Notes under the pieces: generated by a model
Told to the model about the DNA's origin: nothing
Database searches by the model: none
What the model saw: the letters and a program-made list of their open reading frames with translations, nothing else
Position numbers and translations under genes: made by a program
Shown here: in pieces, positions 42,516 through 50,549 of the stretch
How the letters are laid out: the number at the start of each line of letters is the position of its first letter
Position numbering within the stretch: position 1 is the stretch's first letter
Source of the DNA: Desulfitobacterium dehalogenans ATCC 51507
GTDB lineage: Bacteria > Bacillota > Desulfitobacteriia > Desulfitobacteriales > Desulfitobacteriaceae
Length of the DNA stretch: 64,000 nucleotides
Assembly: GCF_000243155.2 (NCBI RefSeq)
Contig: NC_018017.1
Span: 2,542,001 to 2,606,000 of the forward strand
Direction: 5' to 3'

Positions 42516-43187
42516 ATGGAAACTATGGATAAAATACAGATTCTCGATCCGAATGAGATCTTTCCTAATGAATATAAAACATCCTGCTTTTTAAAAAATG
42601 TAATCACAGCCCCCAATATTTTTGTAGGGGACTACACCTATTACGATGACGCCGTTGACCCCACCGGCTTTGAGCGCAACAATGTACTGTTCAATTGGCC
42701 AGAGTTTGGAGACAAGCTCATTATCGGCAAATTCTGCGCCCTTGCCAACGGTGTACGGTTTATCATGGGCAGCGCCAACCACCGCATCAGCAGTATCAGC
42801 ACCTATCCGTTCAGCGTCTTTGGCGGCGCATGGACTGAAGCTGCACCGCCCCATCTTTCCCAGCTTCCTTTCAAGGGGGACACCATCATCGGCAACGATG
42901 TGTGGATAGGCCGCGAAAGCGTCATCATGCCCGGTGTAAAAATCGGTAACGGAGCTATTGTCGCCGCTTATTCGGTGGTAGCCAAGGATGTGGAGGCCTA
43001 TACCGTTGTAGGCGGGAACCCGGCAAAGCCTATTAAGAAACGGTTTGACGACGAACTGATCGCTTTGCTGCAAGAGTTGAGATGGTGGGATTTTGAACCG
43101 GAACAGCTTACGGCGTTTATACCCATCCTGTGCGACAGCAATTTGGAATCTGTACGTGCTAAACTGAAAGAAATGCTGAAAAAATAG
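42516..43187 (+). CDS. Vat/CatB-type xenobiotic O-acetyltransferase
   Basis: 223 residues. Left-handed beta helix acetyltransferase of the streptogramin A (Vat) / chloramphenicol (XAT, CatB) family. Marks: GDYTYYDDAVDP, IGKFCALANGVRFIMGSANHR (with the catalytic His of NHR near residue 88), ISTYPF, then the hexapeptide repeat region GNDVWIGRESVIMPGVKIGNGAIVAA and GGNPAKPIKKRF. Acetylates a hydroxyl of the drug in cytosol. Which drug cannot be said. Start ATG 42516, AAAGGAG nine bases ahead within the leader ORF. Confidence 0.9.
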   Translation: METMDKIQILDPNEIFPNEYKTSCFLKNVITAPNIFVGDYTYYDDAVDPTGFERNNVLFNWPEFGDKLIIGKFCALANGVRFIMGSANHRISSISTYPFSVFGGAWTEAAPPHLSQLPFKGDTIIGNDVWIGRESVIMPGVKIGNGAIVAAYSVVAKDVEAYTVVGGNPAKPIKKRFDDELIALLQELRWWDFEPEQLTAFIPILCDSNLESVRAKLKEMLKK

Positions 43188-43234
43188 CTTTCTTCTATCA
43201 GAGATAGCTAAGTCAGCCAATCATATGAAATAAG

Positions 43235-43263
43235 GAAGGCCCGGTAATACCTACCGGGCCTTC
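43235..43263 (+). terminator. Terminator of the acetyltransferase
   Basis: Stem GAAGGCCCGGTA / TACCGGGCCTTC with a short loop; then TTAG. Confidence 0.7.
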
Positions 43264-43355
43264 TTAGCGTGTCAATATTGTATCAATATCGACGTTCTTT
43301 CATGTGTCATTAGTACAAAATAGATGCAGGTAAAATGGTATTCATAATTATGCAT

Positions 43356-43679
43356 TTACAGTTTGTTTGATAGTTTTGTATTTTTTCTATAAACCAAATA
43401 TCCACAAATAACATAAAAAACTAAGACTACAATGCCTATTGGTGTTTCACTGAAAATCTGGCCAGTTTCCTGCGTTCCCATATAAACTAAATGGATTGCT
43501 GGCAGTGCACCCAATAAACTACCCCAGAAATAACTTTTATTAAGAAGAAAGCCGCTAATAAACCATAAGAGTAACCAAACCGCAACAATAGGTGAAATAG
43601 CACTAAAACCACTAAGTGCTACTATTCCATAAAAAAGTGTGAACATAATAGCTGGCATATAGAATAATAATTTTTTCAT
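43356..43679 (-). CDS. Unknown membrane protein, 107 aa
   Basis: ATG 43679 after AGGAGGG. 107 residues with four hydrophobic helices (about 5-25, 31-48, 52-67, 79-97), basic C-terminal tail RKNTKLSNKL. Looks like a small multi-pass protein of the exporter-accessory type. No family is recognised. Stands alone. Confidence 0.65.
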   Translation of the reverse strand: MKKLLFYMPAIMFTLFYGIVALSGFSAISPIVAVWLLLWFISGFLLNKSYFWGSLLGALPAIHLVYMGTQETGQIFSETPIGIVVLVFYVICGYLVYRKNTKLSNKL

Positions 43680-43751
43680 TACTACCCTCCTAAATAAAAT
43701 ATAATATAAAAGTCAAGGCAAAGCAAATGCATCTGTTTTGTCTCAATTTTC

Positions 43752-43810
43752 TAGCGAAGATAAGGGGATTCGAACCCACGACCTCTTATATGCGAAGCAA
43801 GCGCTCTCTC
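43752..43810 (-). other. tRNA-like fragment
   Basis: The minus strand reads GAGCGCTTGCTTCGCATATAA and then GTGGGTTCGAATCCCC, which resemble the D-stem end, an anticodon arm (CGC in the loop) and T-loop of a tRNA-Ala. The T-stem is mispaired outside GGG/CCC, the anticodon stem has two flaws, and no 5' acceptor half is seen. So it is a tRNA relic, not a gene. Repeat copy C begins just beside it. Confidence 0.5.
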
Positions 43811-43893
43811 CACGCAGCGAAGGTCTTGAGCGATTAGATTGCTCCACGAAGCTTATGGAGTGAACGCCGAAAGCAAAATCCTGGAGAATCAGG
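43811..43893. repeat. Structured repeat, copy C (right third only)
   Basis: 83 bp nearly equal to the right end of copies A and B: GCAGCG-A-AGGTCTTGAG, GATTAGATTGCTCC and the terminal AAAGCAAAATCCT, then GGAGAATCAG as in B. The left part is missing and the tRNA-like fragment takes its place. Confidence 0.8.
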
Positions 43894-43917
43894 GCGTATC
43901 CGAAATCCGCTATGCCA

Positions 43918-43965
43918 CAAAAAGGCCGCTGTTCAACGGACTTGCAGTCCATTTTACAGCGGCCT
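43918..43965 (-). terminator. Terminator of the DEAD-box helicase
   Basis: Stem AGGCCGCTG / CAGCGGCCT with a GGACTTGCAGTCC hairpin in the loop, then TTTTTG on the minus strand. Confidence 0.85.
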
Positions 43966-43974
43966 CTTGTTTCT

Positions 43975-45567
43975 TTATCTGGCCTTAGCCGGTTCCACGT
44001 TGACCTTACGGCCTTTGATCATGTTCTGATGCATGCAGCTGAGAACACGGCTGGCGTGTTGTTCCGGGATTTCCACAAAAGTAAATTTATCATAGATGTT
44101 GATCATCCCGATAATATTGCCGGGAATCCCGCTTTCGTCTGCTATCCAACGCACAATGTCCTGAGGACGGACTTGCTGAAGACGGCCGATATTCATAAAG
44201 AGGCGGACCATGCCGGGAGCTGCTCCCGTATTACCAAAGGCAATATCATCTTCCTCTTCAATTCGCTCGTCAACACCCTCCACGGCGAACTTCAAGGCTG
44301 CCGCCGCTACATCCACGGAGTCATACTCCTCCAGCAAGGAGCCCACGATGGAACGATAGGTTCCCAGGTGGCCTCGTTGTAAAATCTTAACAAGATGATT
44401 CTTGAGATTTTCTGCTTGCCGTTCACTGACATCGGCTAAGGTCGGTAATTCTTTGCGTACGATCCGGGTCTTAATCAAGCGTTCGATCAAACGAAGTTGG
44501 CGGTATTCCCGGGAGGAAATCAAAGTAATGGCTTGACCTTTGCGCCCGGCTCTGCCGGTACGTCCGATACGATGGACATAAGACTCCGGATCCTGGGGAA
44601 TATCGAAGTTAATAACATGTGTGACATTATCGATATCCAGTCCCCGGGCTGCCACGTCCGTAGCCACAAGGAGTTCGACCTTGCCATCACGGAACTTCTT
44701 CATGACCCGGTCTCTCTGCTGCTGGCTTAAGTCACCATGCAGAGCATCAGCAAAATACCCTCTTGCCTCCAAAGCAGCTACAAGCTCATCAACCCCTCTT
44801 TTGGTCCGGCAAAAGATGATGGCTTGGCCGATATCTTCCATATCGATAATCCGGCACAGGGCGTCGACTTTAATCTTGTCTCTGGCTTCATAAAAGACTT
44901 GCTCAATCAAAGGAACTGTGAGTTCATCACGGCTTACGGCTACAGATTTTGGTTGACTCATATAATTCTGAGCCAATTTCTTGATTTCCGGCGGCATTGT
45001 AGCGGAGAAAAGCATAACCTGGCGCTCTTCCCTGGGAACCTGCTTAAGGATAGTTTCTATATCTTCAACAAATCCCATATCCAGCATTTCGTCGGCTTCG
45101 TCCAGAACCACCATTTTTACGTACTGTAGTTTTAACGTCCCACGATTTAAATGGTCGAGGATACGGCCCGGAGTTCCTACAACCACTTGGCTGCCAAAAC
45201 GCAGTGCCCGGATCTGGCGGTCTATGGATTGACCTCCATAAATGGGTAAGGGTTTAACATGGCGATATTTTCCGATCTTGCTGATCTCTTCCGACACCTG
45301 AACTGCCAATTCCCGAGTTGGTGTCAAAATAAGGGCTTGAACCGCCTGAAACTTAGGGTTGATTTTTTCACAGATGGGAATCCCAAAGGCAGCTGTTTTT
45401 CCTGTACCGGTTTGGGCCTGTCCAATTAGGTCCACTCCATCTATAGCCACGGGAATCGCTGCTTTCTGAATCGGCGAGGGTTCCTCGAACCCCATTTCCG
45501 ATAATGCTTGGAGAGTTTGTTTGCTCAAACTTATTTCACCAAAAGATTGTAAACGTTCTGCACTCAA
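43975..45567 (-). CDS. deaD: DEAD-box RNA helicase with DbpA-like C-terminus
   Basis: 530 residues from TTG 45567, seven bases after the cinA stop, with AAAGGGG about 11 bases ahead. Q motif FEEPSPIQKAAIP, I AQTGTGKT, DEAD, SAT, RGLDIDNVTHVINFD, HRIGRTGRAGRKG. The C-terminal third ends in a DbpA/DeaD RNA-binding domain (RLFMNIGRLQQVRPQDIVRWI). Unwinds RNA, in ribosome assembly and cold adaptation. Probably co-transcribed with cinA. Could equally be named cshA. Confidence 0.93.
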   Translation of the reverse strand: MSAERLQSFGEISLSKQTLQALSEMGFEEPSPIQKAAIPVAIDGVDLIGQAQTGTGKTAAFGIPICEKINPKFQAVQALILTPTRELAVQVSEEISKIGKYRHVKPLPIYGGQSIDRQIRALRFGSQVVVGTPGRILDHLNRGTLKLQYVKMVVLDEADEMLDMGFVEDIETILKQVPREERQVMLFSATMPPEIKKLAQNYMSQPKSVAVSRDELTVPLIEQVFYEARDKIKVDALCRIIDMEDIGQAIIFCRTKRGVDELVAALEARGYFADALHGDLSQQQRDRVMKKFRDGKVELLVATDVAARGLDIDNVTHVINFDIPQDPESYVHRIGRTGRAGRKGQAITLISSREYRQLRLIERLIKTRIVRKELPTLADVSERQAENLKNHLVKILQRGHLGTYRSIVGSLLEEYDSVDVAAAALKFAVEGVDERIEEEDDIAFGNTGAAPGMVRLFMNIGRLQQVRPQDIVRWIADESGIPGNIIGMINIYDKFTFVEIPEQHASRVLSCMHQNMIKGRKVNVEPAKAR

Positions 45568-45574
45568 TGAATAG

Positions 45575-46822
45575 TTAACCCCTTTCAATATTCAACATAT
45601 AACGGCGAATCCAATCCAGGGCAGCTTGAACAGCCAGCTGACGAATTGAATCACGGCCTCCATGAAACTGAAACTTATGCGCTTTGATACCTTCCGAAGT
45701 AGCTAAGCCAATATAGACTAATCCAACAGGCTTTTCCTGGCTTCCTCCTCCGGGTCCGGCAATTCCAGTAATACTAATGCCAAGATCTGCTTGGGTACGA
45801 TTTCGGATACCTACGGCCATTTCCCGTGCTGTCTCAGCACTGACAGCACCATATTGGCACAAGGTCTGGGAACTCACTCCCAAAAAACCTTCCTTCAGAG
45901 CGTTGGAATAACTGATGACTCCACCCAGATAGAAATCCGAACTTCCAGGCTGTTGGGTAAGCTGTGCACCCAATAGTCCACCCGTACATGATTCCGCCGT
46001 GGCAAGAGTCAACCGATGTTCCTTCAATCCCCTACTGACAAGTTCAAGCATGGTATCCTCATCCGTTCCGAATACCTTATCCCCGAGTCGCTCACGAATC
46101 ACGCTTTCAGCTTGAGCGAGAATCCCTGCGGCTTCATCGGCATTCCCTCTCACCACTAAGCGGATATGCATTTCAGAATGCTTGCAAAGCAAGGTCATGC
46201 TGGGATCATGCCTTCCCATGAAATCTCGGAGTAGCTCTTCCAACTCCGACTCCCCCAAGCCCACAACCTTCATCACTCGAACGTACATTCTCGCAGAATC
46301 TCCTTGAGCTATTCGCTCCAAAAATGGCCATACATAGCTCTTGAACATAGGCTCCATTTCCGATGGAGGGCCCGGCAAGAGGATGATGGTCTTATTATTC
46401 TTTTGGACAATAGCCCCTGGTGCTGTCCCAAAATGATTGGGAAGAATTTGAGATCCTTCAGGAAAGTATGCTTGTTTCTCTTCCGCCTTAGGCATTTCGC
46501 TGCCTCTTATGGCGAAAAACTCTTGAATCTTTTCGTGACTAGGCGGATCAAGAATCATGTTTAATCCAAAAATCTGCGCAATGAGTTCCTTGGAGAGATC
46601 GTCTTCCGTTGGCCCTGTCCCTCCGGTAATCATAAGCAGATCCGATCGTTCTATTCCTTGTAGGATTACCTTTCTCAACCGTTCTTTGTTATCTCCAACC
46701 GTCGTATGGTAATCCACTTCAATTCCTAATTCAGATAACTTTCCTGTAAGATAGTGTGCACTCGTATTTAAGGTCTGTCCTAATAGTATTTCCGTTCCAG
46801 TTGCAACAATTTCAGCTTTCAT
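45575..46822 (-). CDS. cinA: CinA competence/damage-inducible protein
   Basis: 415 residues. Order: N-terminal MoCF-like domain (EIVATGTEILLGQTLNTSAHYL; MITGGTGPTEDDLSKELIAQ) and C-terminal CinA/PncC deamidase domain (TAESCTGGLLGAQLT; GIRNRTQADLGISITGIAGPGGG). Known reaction of the family: nicotinamide mononucleotide deamidation and ADP-ribose pyrophosphatase. In Bacillus it sits before recA. Here a helicase is between. Confidence 0.97.
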   Translation of the reverse strand: MKAEIVATGTEILLGQTLNTSAHYLTGKLSELGIEVDYHTTVGDNKERLRKVILQGIERSDLLMITGGTGPTEDDLSKELIAQIFGLNMILDPPSHEKIQEFFAIRGSEMPKAEEKQAYFPEGSQILPNHFGTAPGAIVQKNNKTIILLPGPPSEMEPMFKSYVWPFLERIAQGDSARMYVRVMKVVGLGESELEELLRDFMGRHDPSMTLLCKHSEMHIRLVVRGNADEAAGILAQAESVIRERLGDKVFGTDEDTMLELVSRGLKEHRLTLATAESCTGGLLGAQLTQQPGSSDFYLGGVISYSNALKEGFLGVSSQTLCQYGAVSAETAREMAVGIRNRTQADLGISITGIAGPGGGSQEKPVGLVYIGLATSEGIKAHKFQFHGGRDSIRQLAVQAALDWIRRYMLNIERG

Positions 46823-46951
46823 GATATTTTATCACTCTCCCTCTACAAACGCAAATATAAGTAGATATTAAAATAATTCCTTTAAATTATTTCTCTTCTT
46901 TCGAAAACTTATCCTCTCTGATAGAGTAAAGTCTTAATCAAATAATTTTCT

Positions 46952-47006
46952 CCATGCCGCTGCCACAGCACCGACAGAGAATGAAAAAGCTATCCGGGTC
47001 GTGTAG
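46952..47006. repeat. Repeat tail module, third copy
   Basis: CCATGCCGCTGCCACAGCACC...GAATGAAAAAGCTATCCGGGTCGTG resembles the modules at 17041-17114 and 47275-47347. The stretch 47007-47274 between has an 11-bp inverted repeat (GCTTTCTTAAC 47052-47062 / GTTAAGAAAGC 47114-47124), with no gene seen. Confidence 0.55.
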
Positions 47007-47274
47007 CTTTACGCACAGTGCTCACTCAGTAGCTCCGGGGCAGGTCAACCCGCTTTCTTAACTGCTCCGCCAAACCTTAGGGCAATACCTGATGTGAACC
47101 ATGGCTACGCAATGTTAAGAAAGCCTCGTTAACCCGACCGCCCTTCCGCTTAAAGAAAGCTTGGCTTATGGTGAGTGAAGCGAAGCAGAAGCCTTAGCTG
47201 CCTTATACACAGTGAAAATCCTTCGCTCTTGTGCATAAAGCTACGCTTCCAGGTCTTTGTTGACTCTGCTTTGG

Positions 47275-47347
47275 GGTCTTTTTCAGAGTAATCGACCATA
47301 CCGCGGGATAGCACCAGCAGAGATGAACGCTTGATCCAGGTCGGGTA
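47275..47347. repeat. Repeat tail module, upstream of copy B
   Basis: GGTCTTTTTCAGAG, CCATACCGCGGGATAGCACCAG, GATCCAGGTCGGGTAG. Similar to the module that follows copy A, but here it is ahead of copy B. Confidence 0.6.
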
Positions 47348-47378
47348 GCTGCGCCGCTCAAGCCCGAAAGGTAGCCCA

Positions 47379-47649
47379 AGGATTTTGCTTTAAGGCAGAG
47401 AACGGATTCTAAGCGAGCAGGTAAGCAATCTTCGCGAAAAGACTGTAGCGGAGTCGGGTTGGAAACAGGACGTTTCCAACCGCCCATTGAGCAGGAGCGA
47501 TTTGGGCACGAAACCCGGGCGAGGGTTTCGCCCAAGCCGCCATGCCACAGAGACTGCTTAGCGGCGCAGGTGGACCCGACGCAGCGGAGGTCTTGAGTGA
47601 TTAGATTGCTCCGCGCAGCTTATAGAGTGAACGCCGAAAGCAAAATCCT
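47379..47649. repeat. Structured dispersed repeat, copy B (271 bp)
   Basis: Terminal complement AGGATTTTGCTTT / AAAGCAAAATCCT (47379-47391, 47637-47649). Nested inner pairs in order: TAAGC/GCTTA, AGCAATCT/AGATTGCT, AAGAC/GTCTT, GTCGGG/CCCGAC. Core hairpins: GGTTGGAAAC/GTTTCCAACC, GCCCA/TGGGC, CGAAACCC/GGGTTTCG, GCCGC/GCGGC. The second hairpin differs in sequence and length from copy A but pairs in both. No credible ORF. Confidence 0.85.
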
Positions 47650-47680
47650 GGAGAATCAGCTTTCGAGCCTTTTTCAGAGC

Positions 47681-47710
47681 AGAAAAAAGAGATCCTGTCT
47701 TCCAGGATCC
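47681..47710 (-). terminator. Terminator of the FtsH-like gene
   Basis: Stem GATCCTG / CAGGATC type (47691-47709), then TCTTTTTTC on the minus strand. Confidence 0.85.
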
Positions 47711-47723
47711 CATGAGTAATGGA

Positions 47724-49205
47724 TTAAGCTGCATTCTCTTCAATAAGCAGGCGAAGTCTTTCTCCATCAAGAACTTCTTCAATTTTTAATACCTGAACTA
47801 CTTTCTCAAGGAGGCCCTTCCTCTCCAGGATAATCTGACGGGTCCTCTCCTCCAATTGTTCAAGTATTTCGCCAGTGACTTGTTGACGCTGTTCAGCACC
47901 TAATTTCGCCACATCCACGACTCCGAGGGTGGACATTCCTGAGGCTAGCATTTTCTCCACCATATGCAGGGCTTGTTCATAATCACCGGCTGCGCCGGTA
48001 CTTCGCGTACCCAGGATGGCTTCCTCGGCTATGGCACCGGCAAGGGCAACCATAATCTGTTCTTCAATCATGGCCTGGGTATAAAGATACAAATCATCTT
48101 TAGGATAGTGACGAACATAGCCCAAAGCATTACCCCGGGAGCGAATAGAGATTTGCGACACTGAATGAGGCCGTACATGTTCGGCAAGCAAGGCATGGCC
48201 CCCCTCATGGATAGCCACCCGCTGTAATTCTTCATCCGTAGGCTTGCGATCCAGTTTTTCTCCTAAGAGAACTTTTTCAACCGCTTCCCGGAAATGAGAC
48301 ATGTTAATTTCCTGAGCATCATTCCTTAGAGCAAAGACTGCCGCTTCATTGGTTACGCTTTCCAAATGAGCACCGGAAAAATTATAGGTTTCTTGGGCAA
48401 TCTGCTCCAGATCCACACAGGGAGCCAAAGGTTTGTTTTTAGTATGAATAGTGAGGATGGCTAAACGCCCTTCTTTATCCGGTAAGTCCACCTTGACCTG
48501 ACGATCAAAACGCCCCGGACGCAAAAGAGCCGGATCCAGTGCTTCTGCACGGTTAGTGGCAGCAATAACTAAAATTTGGGAACCTTGTTCACTGTTTCCC
48601 AGCCCATCCATTTCCACCAGAAGCTGGTTGAGAGTCTGATCGTATTCATGGTGGGAGACATTGCTGCCTCGCTTAGCTCCAAGAATATCCATCTCATCAA
48701 TAAAAATTATTGCCCGATCTTTCTTTTCTTTTTTAGCCGTCTCTCTTGCCTTTTTGAAGAGTTTCCTTACCCGCTCCGCTCCCACACCTGCGTACATTTC
48801 CACAAACTCACTGCCTGAAACGGCTAAGTAAACAGAATCCGTATAACGAGCCGCCGCCTTAGCCAATAAGGTCTTTCCAGTTCCCGGCGGACCGGATAAA
48901 AGGATACCTTTCAGAGGCCGAATCCCCAGTTCCCTCATGCGTTCACTGTATAAGAGAAAGTCCAGGGCCTCCTGCAGTTCTTTTTTAGCGGCATTCTGAC
49001 CGCCTATATCTTCAAAATCAACTGTGCCGCCGGAAATCCGGACCCCTTTTTCAGATCCTCCTACCATAGGTCGGGGGATAAACTTCCAAAACATAACGGC
49101 CAAAAGCACCAAAAATCCAATGGGCAAAACATTATAACCGGAAACCCAAAGATAAAAAAACAATCCTAGTCCAACCCCGGCTGCTATATCTTTAGCCAAT
49201 CCCAT
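47724..49205 (-). CDS. FtsH-like AAA+ zinc protease, short N-terminus
   Basis: 493 residues against about 610-640 in FtsH. Two hydrophobic segments (6-22, 26-42) with almost no loop between, so the usual outside domain is absent. Then AAA+: DIGGQNAAKKELQE, GPPGTGKT near 108, FIDEMDILG, SRH ATNRAEALDPALLRPGRFDRQV, and the zinc site HEGGH (one residue differs from the common HEAGH) near 335, with ATPase-protease linker GNALGYVRHYP and third ligand DYEQA. A membrane protease. The 179-aa anchored protein lies 20 bp upstream. Confidence 0.9.
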   Translation of the reverse strand: MGLAKDIAAGVGLGLFFYLWVSGYNVLPIGFLVLLAVMFWKFIPRPMVGGSEKGVRISGGTVDFEDIGGQNAAKKELQEALDFLLYSERMRELGIRPLKGILLSGPPGTGKTLLAKAAARYTDSVYLAVSGSEFVEMYAGVGAERVRKLFKKARETAKKEKKDRAIIFIDEMDILGAKRGSNVSHHEYDQTLNQLLVEMDGLGNSEQGSQILVIAATNRAEALDPALLRPGRFDRQVKVDLPDKEGRLAILTIHTKNKPLAPCVDLEQIAQETYNFSGAHLESVTNEAAVFALRNDAQEINMSHFREAVEKVLLGEKLDRKPTDEELQRVAIHEGGHALLAEHVRPHSVSQISIRSRGNALGYVRHYPKDDLYLYTQAMIEEQIMVALAGAIAEEAILGTRSTGAAGDYEQALHMVEKMLASGMSTLGVVDVAKLGAEQRQQVTGEILEQLEERTRQIILERKGLLEKVVQVLKIEEVLDGERLRLLIEENAA

Positions 49206-49224
49206 TCCCTCTCCCCCTTCCCAC

Positions 49225-49764
49225 CTATTGGTTCATAGTTTTATAATCCCCTCCGACACTGGGAAGGAATATTCCCTGTCCATGTCTCTCTATAACAGAA
49301 ACCAATTGATTTTCTCCTTTAGTCAAAACGAGATAGATGGCTTCGTTATCCATGGCCAGGCTCATAATCACTCCGGCCTGCTCCGCCTGTGTCGTAAGGG
49401 TTTCCCGCATTTGCGTGAAATTTCCCATGGCCATACCCTCTTGAATAGCAAATTGCATCTGCTGATAGATCTCTTCCAATTCAGGAGTTCGTTGATCCGC
49501 CAGACGAATTGGACGTGCTCCGGAAATAGTCTTCAACTGAGTGCAAATAGTTTGCAGATTACTTACCTGACCGGTATTGACCAACATTTCAGAAGCCCCT
49601 TGTCTATTCAATATCTCAGCAGATATTACCCCTGAAATCTGTTGACTTTCCTTAATTAAAGAACCTTCGAGCCATTTATTTTCATATAAAAGCTTGCCGC
49701 TTAATAATAAGCCAAAAATAAGTATACTTACTAAGCTGATGATGGTGAGCCGCTGCTTCGTCAT
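49225..49764 (-). CDS. Unknown protein with one N-terminal membrane anchor
   Basis: 179 residues, ATG 49764 six bases after GGAGG. One hydrophobic helix at 7-25 (positive before it), the rest outside the membrane or in the envelope: helical (LEEIYQQMQFAIQEGMAMGNFTQMRETL) with beta-like end. Not recognised. It lies directly before the FtsH-like protease with a 20-bp gap, so it could be an adaptor or substrate for it. Confidence 0.7.
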   Translation of the reverse strand: MTKQRLTIISLVSILIFGLLLSGKLLYENKWLEGSLIKESQQISGVISAEILNRQGASEMLVNTGQVSNLQTICTQLKTISGARPIRLADQRTPELEEIYQQMQFAIQEGMAMGNFTQMRETLTTQAEQAGVIMSLAMDNEAIYLVLTKGENQLVSVIERHGQGIFLPSVGGDYKTMNQ

Positions 49765-49935
49765 AAAGCGCCTCCGATCTTTATTTTTATAATCTTATAA
49801 TGCAATACTATCCCAGCGTGTACTCTTATCCGGTTGGTGATGCAAACACGAGTATAACACCAGGTATATACTAATTCACTCCAATATTATAGCACGGATG
49901 ACGGGTTGCACTTATATCCAATTCGTGCCAATAAT

Positions 49936-49980
49936 ACAAAAAACAGCATTGTCTTCCAACCCTTGGAAAACCCTGCTGTT
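49936..49980 (-). terminator. Terminator of pgsA
   Basis: AACAGCA...TGCTGTT outer and CTTCCAA...TTGGAAA inner pairs, then TTTTTTG on the minus strand. Confidence 0.8.
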
Positions 49981-49991
49981 CATTGTTATTT

Positions 49992-50549
49992 CTATTTCTT
50001 CAAAAACTTCATTGATTTTACTAAATAATCCACACCTGAAATAATCGTAAAGAAAAGGGCTACATAGAGAAAGGGCTGCCCTAGATATATATCAAAGAGA
50101 GATAACGGCCAATCATGAAGCAGAATCAGAGAAATAGCCAAGACCTGAGATACGGTTTTGATCTTGCCTAGTTTACTGGCTGCAATCACGGTTCCATCAG
50201 CAGAAGCTATGGCTCTTAATCCTGTCACTGCAAACTCCCGGGCTAGTATGGTCCAGCAAATCCACGCCGGCACATCCCCTAAGTCCACAAGAGCAATTAA
50301 TGCTGCCGAAACTAAAAGCTTATCTGCCAGCGGGTCCATAAATTTCCCAAGGACTGTAACCTGGCCTCTTTTACGTGCAATATAGCCATCCAATCCATCC
50401 GTCGTAGCTGCCAGGATGAATATCATCGCTGCCACAAAATCCTGATGAGGAAAAATCGGCTGACCTTTAGGAAATTGTATGAGTAACAAGGCCATAAATA
50501 TGGGTATTAATATTATCCGCGCTAAGGTGAGTTGATTGGGTAAATTCAC
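49992..50549 (-). CDS. pgsA: Phosphatidylglycerophosphate synthase
   Basis: 185 residues, GTG start at 50549 that overlaps the rimO stop (GTGA), with GAGAGG ahead. Integral membrane enzyme: CDP-diacylglycerol + glycerol-3-phosphate to phosphatidylglycerol phosphate. CDP-alcohol phosphotransferase motif D-G-x2-A-R-x8-G-x3-D-x3-D is seen in TDGLDGYIARKRGQVTVLGKF and MDPLADKLL. Six hydrophobic segments. In Bacillus the gene stands between rodZ-like ymfM and cinA. Confidence 0.96.
   Translation of the reverse strand: MNLPNQLTLARIILIPIFMALLLIQFPKGQPIFPHQDFVAAMIFILAATTDGLDGYIARKRGQVTVLGKFMDPLADKLLVSAALIALVDLGDVPAWICWTILAREFAVTGLRAIASADGTVIAASKLGKIKTVSQVLAISLILLHDWPLSLFDIYLGQPFLYVALFFTIISGVDYLVKSMKFLKK

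Noticed and set aside
43743-43952. 69-codon ORF on the minus strand
   Set aside because: It translates a tRNA-like fragment plus repeat copy C, a common source of false genes.
43918-43965. tRNA-Cys-like anticodon arm in the helicase terminator
   Set aside because: GGACTTGCAGTCC is a self-complementary loop hairpin of the terminator; no D or T arm is around it.
47203-47782. ORFs of 110 and 74 codons in the repeat-rich gap
   Set aside because: They run through the structured repeat, have no ribosome site and are explained by the repeat sequence.
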